From positions 1 through 22,012 of IMG/VR virus record IMGVR_UViG_3300008267_001165: DNA of 22,012 nt; one strand, written 5' to 3'. This document shows, piece after piece, positions 1 through 7,882 of the stretch; the stretch's first letter is position 1, and each line of letters begins with the position of its first letter. The translations under genes were made by a program, and so were the position numbers. A model generated the notes under the pieces. That model saw only the letters and a list, made by a program, of their open reading frames with translations. It had not been told where the DNA came from and made no database searches. This DNA is from a virus.

Positions 1-1176
1 TAACAATTCTAATTCGTCTTTGCTAATGTCGAATAGGAAAGCATCGTAAGTATACAATACTAATTTAGTTTTATGACCTTTTATTATTGGTAATATATCT
101 TGTAATATTAAAATATTTTGTGATGTTTCTAAGTTTTGGACCCAATAGTTAAATAACTTTTGAGGACCCATATTAGGCAATTGTTCTTTATAGAATCTAT
201 GATTAGATATAGGACATTCAATATAACCCTCAGTATTGAACTGTTCCCATAAATTATCTATCAATGTTTGGGTTTTAGAGAAAAATTCTAAATGTTTATA
301 ATCACTAAAAATACCTCCATATAGTTGTTTAAAGGTAAGTTCTTTACTTGTTTTATAATCTACTCCATACAGTTGAGCCATATGTTCATGTATTGACTCT
401 TCTCCAAAACTATAATCAATTTGTTTGGCAATTAGAGTTGGGTGGTAAGAATCAATATCAATATCAACAAATCTTCCATTAGCCGAAACAAAGGCTTGCC
501 TACTTCCATCTTTAGGCAGCGCAGCAAAATTAATACCATTAAAACTATTTGATGGTCTTTTAGTTGTAGTATCCACATTATACTGCGAGTAAATCACATT
601 ACTCTTTATTGAATAGGAGGCATTGTGAGGTGTAAAGTAATCGTCTATACGCGATGTATTCACGTTAATACCGCTTGACTCTATGGTGTGGAAACACTCT
701 ATTGCTTTATTATAAAATTCTGAGTGTGGGGTAAAGTTTATTTGGGTAAAATACTCTTCACAACGTTCATAATGTTTAGCAATGGGAATAAATTTATTTA
801 TATCATTCCTGTTTGGGTATTGCCTATGATAATAATCATAAATTGGAAATGATAAATTCTCTATATTGATAGGAGAATGTATTAAATTCTTTTTATTTAG
901 AAAATACATACTTGTTTTCTTATCCCTAACAAATACTTCTTTATAACTTGATATAAATTTTTTAACTTGTTGAAATGGGATAGAAAATGATTCGTTGTGA
1001 AAAATAGGAATGATGTATCCTTTTTTATTACCTTCAGGTCTAATATAAACTAATGAAACATCATTTAGAGCAGGATGTATTAGATTATGATTTAAAATTA
1101 GTTCAACAAAACATTTATTAGTTTGCTGTTGAGCAAACTCTTCAAATTGATGTTGACTTTCTATTAAGTAATACAT
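1..1176 (-). CDS. Divergent family A DNA polymerase, 3' end beyond the window
   Basis: An open frame runs from an ATG at 1176 to the left edge (392 codons, C-terminus missing). The polymerase motifs of family A are visible in order. A T-x-T-x-R-P-S-N segment lies at residues 203-210. Motif A is VDIDIDSYHPTLIA at about 237-250, with D240 best aligned to the first catalytic aspartate. The O-helix/motif B is SKELTFKQLYGG, with K278, F282, Y286 and G287 spaced exactly as in E. coli Pol I K758, F762, Y766 and G767. Motif C is LVLYTYDAFLFD, with D378 in the place of the HDE aspartate. The N-terminal 140 residues look like a remnant 3'-5' exonuclease domain, but the D-x-E motif is replaced by FVELI (23-27), so proofreading is probably lost. 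Motifs A and C are only about 138 residues apart, against about 177 in Pol I, so the fingers are compact. The likely role is phage DNA synthesis. The start is the first ATG after the gap to the preceding gene; a weak AAAGG lies just upstream. Confidence 0.72.
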   Translation of the reverse strand, partial: MYYLIESQHQFEEFAQQQTNKCFVELILNHNLIHPALNDVSLVYIRPEGNKKGYIIPIFHNESFSIPFQQVKKFISSYKEVFVRDKKTSMYFLNKKNLIHSPINIENLSFPIYDYYHRQYPNRNDINKFIPIAKHYERCEEYFTQINFTPHSEFYNKAIECFHTIESSGINVNTSRIDDYFTPHNASYSIKSNVIYSQYNVDTTTKRPSNSFNGINFAALPKDGSRQAFVSANGRFVDIDIDSYHPTLIAKQIDYSFGEESIHEHMAQLYGVDYKTSKELTFKQLYGGIFSDYKHLEFFSKTQTLIDNLWEQFNTEGYIECPISNHRFYKEQLPNMGPQKLFNYWVQNLETSQNILILQDILPIIKGHKTKLVLYTYDAFLFDISKDELELL

Positions 1177-1221
1177 AACCTTTATTTCTCATAACATATT
1201 AAAAATTTATTTTAATCCAAG

Positions 1222-1749
1222 CTAAGGTTTTTCTTTATAATATTGTGTCCAATTTTCATTTAAATAAACACTTAAACCATATGCTCTTGATTTTTGTTCT
1301 GTTAATTCGGTTATATTTTTATTTGTTTGAGCAACCTTATTTATATCACCAGTTAATTCCCAAATTAAAGAAAATGTTTTATTAGTTTTCCAAGGTACAC
1401 TAACATCTTGTTTATCAAACAAATCTTTAGTAGCTTTAGAAATTTCTACAAATAAGAGTTGATTTAATCTTAAACTAAAATAGCGAATAAAACTTCCATT
1501 TTTATAGTCTTGAGGGGTTGGAAGTAAAGGAGCATATAACGGTTGATTAGTAGAAGGAGAAAAAGATGCATCCGCAGGTATTACAATTTCTTTTGAATTA
1601 GGATCATCAGGAGTCTTTTCAGTAAAATATTTTCCATTATAAAGTTTATAATAATTTCCAGTATATGGAGTTCCTTTAAATTTATAAACAAACTCTCCTC
1701 CGGATGTATATAAGTTAGTTTGAACTTTATTTTTTGGGATATACGTCAT
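1222..1749 (-). CDS. Unknown small structural protein, downstream of the hub gene
   Basis: This is a complete 175-residue protein that I do not recognise as a named family. It opens with a Tyr/Gly-rich segment (about residues 12-45) built from short repeats of the type YTSGGEF, PYTGNYY and NGKYFTE, which looks like a small beta-structured domain. A hydrophilic helical region follows (about 95-160). There is no signal peptide or membrane segment. Its ATG overlaps the stop of the preceding 1234-residue hub gene as ATGA, so it is very probably translationally coupled to it and belongs to the baseplate/virion set. It is the last gene before the polymerase. A baseplate or structural role is inferred from position only. 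Confidence 0.6.
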   Translation of the reverse strand: MTYIPKNKVQTNLYTSGGEFVYKFKGTPYTGNYYKLYNGKYFTEKTPDDPNSKEIVIPADASFSPSTNQPLYAPLLPTPQDYKNGSFIRYFSLRLNQLLFVEISKATKDLFDKQDVSVPWKTNKTFSLIWELTGDINKVAQTNKNITELTEQKSRAYGLSVYLNENWTQYYKEKP

Positions 1750-4700
1750 GGTGTATAAGTGTTTGGTATATTACTGTAGTTAAAGCCAAAGCCAAAATAC
1801 TCTCTATCAACATAAGATAATGCTTTATTATAGTTCCTTTCAATACCTGAAATTGCATCACAATCAGTTCTTGTACCATTTTGGTAGTCAGGTTTAGCTC
1901 TGCCACCATATCCACCCCAATCTCTATAGTATCTCCAAGCAAACTCATTAGGGCCAGATATTGCAAGTATGTTTCTTCTTAATATTTCTCTAACTAAAGG
2001 TACATATCCGGCTTCTGGGGTAGAGAAGCTATAGAAGAATTTGTAGATATTAGTACCTCCTTCTTTAGCCCATACTTTTCCATTAACATCTGAAGCATTA
2101 AATACATAAAATCCACTTTTTTCGGTTCCTGTAAGATTATTGTTAAATCCTCTAATTTTGCCTTCACCATAGCCTTGTTCTCCAATAGAAATAGTTAAAG
2201 CAGCTGTTACAATTAATTTTTTGCCAGATGGAGAAGTATTAGGGGCTAGTTGATTTATAACCTTTTCAACAATTTTAATAACTTCTGAGTAGGTTTTATA
2301 GGTATATTGGAAAGGAACTTGAGAATAACTATCCAAATTAACTTTAACAGATGGAAGATTTGTTACTGGGATTATCTGAGGAGCAGGGCCTCTTAACCAG
2401 TTTACAGATCTAGGATAGACAGTATTAACATTATTAGGAGAAGCTTTTCCGCACACTTCATCAGGATGTAGAGAAACTCTAGTGTCTACTTTACCTCCTG
2501 CAGCCGTTGAGGACCTAGCTTCAAATGTTTCTTGTACTGGGGTAAGGTTTCTAGAATCTGGGCCTCCAAGGCTATCCAGCATAGTAACCCAGCCTTTATC
2601 GTCTATTTTATGGGTAACTCCTCTATTAATAAATTTAATAGCATTTCGATAGTTAGAAGGTAAGATTTCATCATTAATAGTATATGATTCAAATAATTTT
2701 ATACCACTAATTCCATCCATTGTTAAATTAAGATTTACAGGTATAAATCCTTTTCCGGGTATATTATTATTTTTAGTGTATTGTCCTATATCATATTTAT
2801 ATAAATCTACTAATTCTTGTTTAGCATTATTAATTTGAACATCAGAAACACTTCCATTATCAATAGCAGATATTAATTCAAGCCTTGATTGCAACGCATC
2901 AGCATATGCATCTTTAGTAGCTTTATCTTCAATGCTTTTGTCAGCAGCACTAGATTTCTTTTTTACGATTCTATCTATATATCCAGTATTAAGTCTACTT
3001 AATGCTACGGCTTCTGCTCCTACCTGGTTAGCATCCGCTTGTGCAGCAACTGTAATTTGGGTAGCAAAATTATTGGTTAATTCTGTTTTAATTTGAACAT
3101 CAGTTACAAAACTGCCTTTTCCATTAAATGCTTCTCCCTCCCCGGCTGTGTTATTAACTAAATTAATATTAAGTTTAGTAGGAGTTGAGTCAGGGCTATT
3201 ATTGCTATATGTTTTGTTTGCATTAAGAGACTTAACATACTTCATTTGTTCTGGGGGGATGTTATAGTCTTGAATGTAAAGTATGTTAGCATTTTCATTA
3301 TGGATTACTTTAAAGTCATTAATGTGGCCTGTAGCAGCTTGAATTCCATCCATAATGCTTTGGATAAATTCAAATATAGATACATTCCCATCTTTATCTA
3401 TATGATTAGTAATAGTAGAAGAAATAAAATCCATATTTACTAAAATATGCATAAATTTCCCTAAAAATGGAAAAGAAGTTCTATATCCCGGTTCTATAGA
3501 AAATAATATACCTCCGCTTGCTTCTAATTCTGCTATTTGCGAAGGAGTAGCAGTTGTTTTAACATATCTTTGGCGACGTATTAATTTGATGTCTTGATTA
3601 AGACCAAATAATTCTGATTTGTCAAATTCTTCACCATATTGAGTGTTTAATTGGGTTACTTCTTCTGGGGTTAATACATCCACATTACTTAATGGCTCTA
3701 AAGATACATTAGGATCAGTAGTTGTAAGTAATCTATTTCCTCGGTTTATGATATTATAGTCATCTTCTGGCATTACTAGAGGGTCAAGATCCTTTAATTT
3801 ATCATATTTTGGATCTTCTAGCATCATACCACTATCTGCTTGAGGTACTATATCTACATATACTTGATACACGGTAATAGGAATTTGGGTAGCATCACTT
3901 CCTCCAGGAGCAGGAGGGGTAGGGGCAGTAAGACCTGCAGGTTTAATTAAACATACTTTAGGGTCTGAGCTTATTAGTCGAGGGATAGTAAAACATACAT
4001 TTTCTTCATAGTCATAGTCTATATAAAATAAAGGAGCATATGAATTACCTGTACCAAATGTTACATCAGAGCGAGTTGTATCATATTTTAATAAAAATGA
4101 CTCTATAATTCTTAATAGTGTTCCTAATTTTATATAATAAAATGCACCCCCAGTTGCTGATTCATCTGGGGAGGTTGTGATGTTGTTAAATTTGACTTTG
4201 TAGGCTTCTTGTTTTACTAAAATATGGTTTTCTTTAGTTGGGTCTTCTTCCTTGCGTACAAAATTAGGTTGAGATAAATTATATGAAGCAAATTGTTTAG
4301 TTATACTAGGGATGTTAGTTGTATTAAGATTAGACAGCCTTGGTGTAGATGCAAATCCATCTGAAGATGTGTATTTAAAATTATCAAGCATTCTCTTAAT
4401 ACCAAAAAGAATTTGATTAAGAGTAGATTTATTTTTATTAGCTATTGTTGAAGGTACTAATTGAGCATAATCAACATTTGCTTGGTTTTTACTTTCTTCG
4501 GGGATAGCCTCAAATTCTTCAGTAGTTAATGTAATTGGGCCTGATGTTGTATTTCCTGGGTAGTTAGCATTAACTTTTAATGATTCTATAACATCTCCAG
4601 CACTTCGAGCATGAAGTGTAATATCATAACCTCCGTCTTTTCTATATGACCAAGTAAAATTGGTTACGTATCCTAAAAATCCATCGTAATTACCACAAGA

Positions 4701-5450
4701 TACTTCGCGTTGGTTTTCTAAGAGACGTAAAATAACATCTTGAGTATTTCCTTCACTTATAAAATAATTATTAGCTGTATCAAGATAAGGATTAGTAACT
4801 AACTGTTTATTATTATCAAAATATATACTATGACCCCATTCTAATAAGATACTATATTTTAATCTTAAGTATAATGCATCTATGATTTTAAACTGGGCTA
4901 AGTTGTGGCATATAATTTGGATTGTAGCTTCTCTAACTGTTCCTTGTTGTCCTATGGGTTTAATATCTACAGAAGTAATACCAGGCACTGGGGAGCGGCC
5001 ATATGCTGTGAAGTCATTAGGATATACAGTATTTCCTTCCTTATTTGTAAGAAATCCTTTTTCACGTGTTGGTAACCCTAAACCTGGAGTGTATCCATAT
5101 GCCGTATCGTAATTAGTAGGGTCTACCCCTGATGTAAGGGCAGCATCATACCTAGATCCATCTTGTGTAAACTCTTCAAAGTATTTAAGCCCCCCTTGTA
5201 AAATAGAAGTTTTAGCTAATAAAGACCCAGCCAGATTAGGTACTCCTAATTCTTTAGCCTTAGCTTCAGATACATTTACTCCAGAAGTTAATTTAACCCA
5301 TGGAGCTTTAGTAGTCATGTAAAGCAAAATGTCTTTACTGTATGAACCATTTAAAGTAGTAGGGGATAAAACTTGTTGTCTAACTTCAATTTGTTTTTTT
5401 ACATATGGTAAAAATCCTTCACCAAGAATATTTCTTTTAATATCAGCCAT
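1746..5450 (-). CDS. Large baseplate hub protein with possible muralytic C-terminal domain
   Basis: A 1234-residue protein starting at ATG 5450, 16 bases after the LysM gene. Around residues 155-215 it carries PGITSVDIKPIG followed by LYLRLKYSILLEWGHSIYF, a pattern I know from large virion/hub proteins of myoviruses (the 'LxLRxGxxxLLEWG' type). Around 895-965 a second module, LNLTMDGISGIKLFESY up to VTMLDSLGG, resembles the C-terminal part of such hub proteins. The last 150 residues differ: ISIGEQGYG (E1091), RGFNNNLTGTE (about 1100-1110), IYKFFYSF and EFAWRYYRDWGG resemble a lysozyme/glucosaminidase-like fold with a catalytic Glu and an Asn-rich NNLxG motif. By analogy with T4 gp27-gp5, one polypeptide could combine hub and peptidoglycan-cutting tip. 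The hub role is fairly secure from neighbours and motifs; the enzymatic domain is inference. The stop overlaps the next start (ATGA). Confidence 0.72.
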   Translation of the reverse strand: MADIKRNILGEGFLPYVKKQIEVRQQVLSPTTLNGSYSKDILLYMTTKAPWVKLTSGVNVSEAKAKELGVPNLAGSLLAKTSILQGGLKYFEEFTQDGSRYDAALTSGVDPTNYDTAYGYTPGLGLPTREKGFLTNKEGNTVYPNDFTAYGRSPVPGITSVDIKPIGQQGTVREATIQIICHNLAQFKIIDALYLRLKYSILLEWGHSIYFDNNKQLVTNPYLDTANNYFISEGNTQDVILRLLENQREVSCGNYDGFLGYVTNFTWSYRKDGGYDITLHARSAGDVIESLKVNANYPGNTTSGPITLTTEEFEAIPEESKNQANVDYAQLVPSTIANKNKSTLNQILFGIKRMLDNFKYTSSDGFASTPRLSNLNTTNIPSITKQFASYNLSQPNFVRKEEDPTKENHILVKQEAYKVKFNNITTSPDESATGGAFYYIKLGTLLRIIESFLLKYDTTRSDVTFGTGNSYAPLFYIDYDYEENVCFTIPRLISSDPKVCLIKPAGLTAPTPPAPGGSDATQIPITVYQVYVDIVPQADSGMMLEDPKYDKLKDLDPLVMPEDDYNIINRGNRLLTTTDPNVSLEPLSNVDVLTPEEVTQLNTQYGEEFDKSELFGLNQDIKLIRRQRYVKTTATPSQIAELEASGGILFSIEPGYRTSFPFLGKFMHILVNMDFISSTITNHIDKDGNVSIFEFIQSIMDGIQAATGHINDFKVIHNENANILYIQDYNIPPEQMKYVKSLNANKTYSNNSPDSTPTKLNINLVNNTAGEGEAFNGKGSFVTDVQIKTELTNNFATQITVAAQADANQVGAEAVALSRLNTGYIDRIVKKKSSAADKSIEDKATKDAYADALQSRLELISAIDNGSVSDVQINNAKQELVDLYKYDIGQYTKNNNIPGKGFIPVNLNLTMDGISGIKLFESYTINDEILPSNYRNAIKFINRGVTHKIDDKGWVTMLDSLGGPDSRNLTPVQETFEARSSTAAGGKVDTRVSLHPDEVCGKASPNNVNTVYPRSVNWLRGPAPQIIPVTNLPSVKVNLDSYSQVPFQYTYKTYSEVIKIVEKVINQLAPNTSPSGKKLIVTAALTISIGEQGYGEGKIRGFNNNLTGTEKSGFYVFNASDVNGKVWAKEGGTNIYKFFYSFSTPEAGYVPLVREILRRNILAISGPNEFAWRYYRDWGGYGGRAKPDYQNGTRTDCDAISGIERNYNKALSYVDREYFGFGFNYSNIPNTYTP

Positions 5451-5466
5451 AACTTAATTTAATATT

Positions 5467-5769
5467 TTAACTTTGATTTAAAGTATTGTATCTTGACATA
5501 ACCCCAGCAATATCTGTTGGGATTCGAATTTGTGTTCCTAATGGTATAAACAATGAGTTTTGAAGCAAGTTTTCATTAGCAGTTGATATAATCCACCATA
5601 ATGAAGAATCACCGTAATACTGGCTTGCTAGGGTATCAAATCTATCACCATCTGTTGTAATAACATATATATCATTAACAGATAAGGGGATTCTAGGGTA
5701 TTTGTTATCTTTATAATAACGAATACCTGCTGAGTTTTTAATTATAGGTATGGTTTGGTATCTATTCAT
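5467..5769 (-). CDS. LysM-domain baseplate wedge/tail protein (gp53/gpX-like)
   Basis: A 100-residue protein. From about residue 33 it contains a LysM-like fold: DIYVITTDGDRFDTLASQYYG, then LWWIISTANENL and GTQIRIP. The D-R-F-D-T-L-A-x-x-Y-Y-G and W-I-I-x-x-A-N-x-N sequences are the usual LysM signatures in tail proteins such as P2 gpX and the C-terminal part of T4 gp53. In such phages the domain links baseplate parts or touches peptidoglycan. Its ATG overlaps the last 8 bases of the preceding tube-initiator/baseplate gene, so the two are probably translationally coupled. The length is normal for a stand-alone tail LysM protein. Confidence 0.8.
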   Translation of the reverse strand: MNRYQTIPIIKNSAGIRYYKDNKYPRIPLSVNDIYVITTDGDRFDTLASQYYGDSSLWWIISTANENLLQNSLFIPLGTQIRIPTDIAGVMSRYNTLNQS

Positions 5770-7519
5770 TTACAATTATGGATGTCAACTCAATAGGAGC
5801 AGGAGCTGTTATAAATCTTTCACCAAATTGCGGGGTAAAATTATGAAGAGGAGTAAAGCTTAAGTCTACTTCTATCATTTTAGGGAGAATAGCACCGCCT
5901 TCCTCAATAGAAATCTCACCATTTTCACCTCTATTTATATCCCACCCAGCTTCAAAAGAAGGTTTTAAACTAATGTTATTTATAATAATAGGTACATTAC
6001 TTAAATAATCCCCTATTGTAGCTTTAAGAATCATCCCCCTCATATATCCAGCATATGAGTAATTTGGGGCTGTAGTGCCTACTAAATAATTTAATTTATT
6101 ATATAAGGGAAGCATTTCTTTTCTAGAGTGAGCATACACCGTAAATGATAATGACATATCTCTAGAAAACCCGTTATATTTATAAAAATTTTCAGCTCTT
6201 CCAATATATTTAAACGACTGCCAATCTGCTTTAAAACTATCAGACATATTAGTTATGTATGCTCTGAAGAATAGGAACCAATCATCTTGCCTATCCTCTA
6301 TATTATCATTATTGAGGATTTGAAAAAAGAAAGGAATTAAATCCGGGTTAACAGCCACATCATTATATACCTCAGCATTGTTTCTAATTGTTATAACTGG
6401 TGTAGCATTGAATTTATCATATACTGTAGTGCGATTGGGGTTTAATCGGGCTGCGTTTTTTTCTTCAACGGTGCTAAAAAATACAGGTACATTTTCACCA
6501 TATGTTCTATCTCTATTAAAAACATTATAATCGGTATATGGTAAAACTTGTTTGTCTGGGGTAGTCCTAAACTCAGGATCTACAAATTCATTAATGGTTT
6601 GTCTAAAATCCTTAAAGCCAGTATAAAAAAATGAAAGTTGTGATTCAATTAAAGAATTACCAAACACGTATGTATTTCGATCTATGAATCTTAATGCACT
6701 AGGGTTATAATTATTAGTTCTATCACGAGGAGAACCATATCCTGTGCCATCAATTCTAATTCTGGTTTTGCCTATTAAACCTAAAAAAGAATCAGGGCCT
6801 CCTCTATATGAGTAGATATAGGCCTCATCAGTAGTATCTATATCGTAAAGAGATTCGGCTGCTAGTGTTTCCTCGACAGTAGGGGACCCAATTTGTTTAG
6901 TTTGGTAAATTAAAACTAATCGGTTTCCTGAGTTACCAAGATTTCTTTCATTTTCAAGTGTAACATCAAAATATCCTCTTCTATCAAAATCTAAGGGATT
7001 TAATCCTGTTTTATCTAAATGAAATCCAAATGGATTACCAGCTGCTTGAAGTATGGTTGAATAAGGTACATATACTCTTCTACCAGCGCCAGGAGCATTA
7101 ACACGAGTTCTTTCTAAAAGATTTTGTTTAACCGAAAATAAAGTACCGGCTAAATTTTTAGTATCAAATAAAAACCTACCAACTCTTAAAGCATCTGTAG
7201 GGACAGGGACATCTATATCAAATGGATTAGACTGGATTCTGAAAGCAATGTTAGGGTTTATTCCAAAAAGACCAAGTTGTGCAAATGTAATATCCCCTCC
7301 TATATTAATTTCAGGAACACCTGTACGAGCATTAGTAAGACTAAGAGCCCCCTGTCTTAAAAAAAAGTCAGGGGCTCTATTTAAAAAGTTTGCTCTAGAC
7401 TCATCAGTGTAGCCAGGTATAGGGACAACTATATACGGCTGGTTAGAGTCGTTATTGTATTTTAGAGATCTATAAGCAGTCTCTAAACTCCCTTCTATAA
7501 CACCTTTGAGTAAACCCAT
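5762..7519 (-). CDS. Tail tube initiator/baseplate protein (gp48/gp54-like)
   Basis: A 585-residue virion protein from ATG 7519 to TAG. The C-terminal third (about residues 435-575) has the order seen in proteins that cap the baseplate and nucleate the tube. It has YIGRAENFYKYNGFSRDMSLSFTV, then the KEMLPLYNKLNYL helix, YMRGMILKATIGDYLSNVPIIINNISL, a WDI segment and an ending of the type LPKMIEVDLSFTPLHNFTPQ. I recall this G-R-x-x-x-x-Y-x-G-x-x-R-x-x-x-L-S-F pattern from T4 gp48/gp54-type proteins. The N-terminal part (about 1-430) is rich in Asp, Arg and aromatic residues and I do not recognise it. Position between the tape measure and the LysM/hub genes supports the assignment. No signal peptide or membrane segment is seen. 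Confidence 0.62.
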   Translation of the reverse strand: MGLLKGVIEGSLETAYRSLKYNNDSNQPYIVVPIPGYTDESRANFLNRAPDFFLRQGALSLTNARTGVPEINIGGDITFAQLGLFGINPNIAFRIQSNPFDIDVPVPTDALRVGRFLFDTKNLAGTLFSVKQNLLERTRVNAPGAGRRVYVPYSTILQAAGNPFGFHLDKTGLNPLDFDRRGYFDVTLENERNLGNSGNRLVLIYQTKQIGSPTVEETLAAESLYDIDTTDEAYIYSYRGGPDSFLGLIGKTRIRIDGTGYGSPRDRTNNYNPSALRFIDRNTYVFGNSLIESQLSFFYTGFKDFRQTINEFVDPEFRTTPDKQVLPYTDYNVFNRDRTYGENVPVFFSTVEEKNAARLNPNRTTVYDKFNATPVITIRNNAEVYNDVAVNPDLIPFFFQILNNDNIEDRQDDWFLFFRAYITNMSDSFKADWQSFKYIGRAENFYKYNGFSRDMSLSFTVYAHSRKEMLPLYNKLNYLVGTTAPNYSYAGYMRGMILKATIGDYLSNVPIIINNISLKPSFEAGWDINRGENGEISIEEGGAILPKMIEVDLSFTPLHNFTPQFGERFITAPAPIELTSIIVNE

Positions 7520-7539
7520 ACATAAAAATACAAATTTAA

Positions 7540-7827
7540 TTAGTTTGAAGCAGGATCAAATATGTCTTCGTATGCTGGGGGGACATTTGTATTCATGTCA
7601 AGTTGTGAAGGTAAAGGTAAAGCATTTGGCATACCATCATTGTATGCTTGCCATTGGGTGTTTACTTCATCAAAATATTCTCCATTAGTTGAGTATCCTG
7701 GGGTGCCCTCAAAAGTACCATGTAGTTTTGATTGAGGAGTAGATGCAACTAAAGTAGGAGAATTAGTTGCAGTTGCTTGGCCTTGGAGTTGTGATCCTTG
7801 GGTGTTAAATAAATTTAAGATTCCCAT
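7540..7827 (-). CDS. Small Pro/Gln-rich structural protein, function unknown
   Basis: A 95-residue protein beginning MGILNLFNTQGSQLQG. A longer reading frame reaches an upstream ATG at 7881, but that would add an 18-residue Ile/Leu/Lys stretch read through the intergenic motif and the A/T-rich leader, so I chose the ATG at 7827. Visible features are a flexible Thr/Ser/Gln N-terminus, an SKLHGTFEGTPGY segment (about residues 34-46) and a proline-rich C-terminal half (PNALPLPSQLD, VPPAYEDI). There is no membrane segment or enzyme motif. It lies between the tape measure and the tube-initiator-like gene, so a minor tail or baseplate component is likely. Confidence 0.6.
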   Translation of the reverse strand: MGILNLFNTQGSQLQGQATATNSPTLVASTPQSKLHGTFEGTPGYSTNGEYFDEVNTQWQAYNDGMPNALPLPSQLDMNTNVPPAYEDIFDPASN

Positions 7828-7864
7828 TGTTATTAGTGTTTTTAAAATTAATAAAAGTATTTTT

Positions 7865-7877
7865 ATTATAAATATTA
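7865..7877 (-). promoter_or_regulatory. Recurrent intergenic motif, sense TAATATTTATAAT
   Basis: On the coding strand this reads TAATATTTATAAT. The identical 13 bases occur in the gaps at 12230 and 20227. It lies between the tape measure stop and the 95-residue gene, 37 bases before that start codon. A late promoter, an RNA-processing site or a translation-leader element are all possible; the sequence alone does not decide. Confidence 0.4.
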
Positions 7878-7882
7878 GCAAA

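Noticed and set aside
3246-3443. Plus-strand open frames inside the hub gene and elsewhere (for example 3246-3443, 4882-5112, 8361-8699, 10368-10559, 12561-12770, 17454-17705, 18553-18834, 21428-21661)
   Set aside because: They lie wholly inside well-supported minus-strand genes, have no recognisable domains, and their composition mirrors the antisense of low-complexity or repeated coding sequence.
7828-7881. Longer start for the 95-residue gene at 7881
   Set aside because: The extension reads through the recurrent intergenic motif and an A/T-rich leader, giving an Ile/Leu/Lys peptide that resembles noise rather than a signal peptide.
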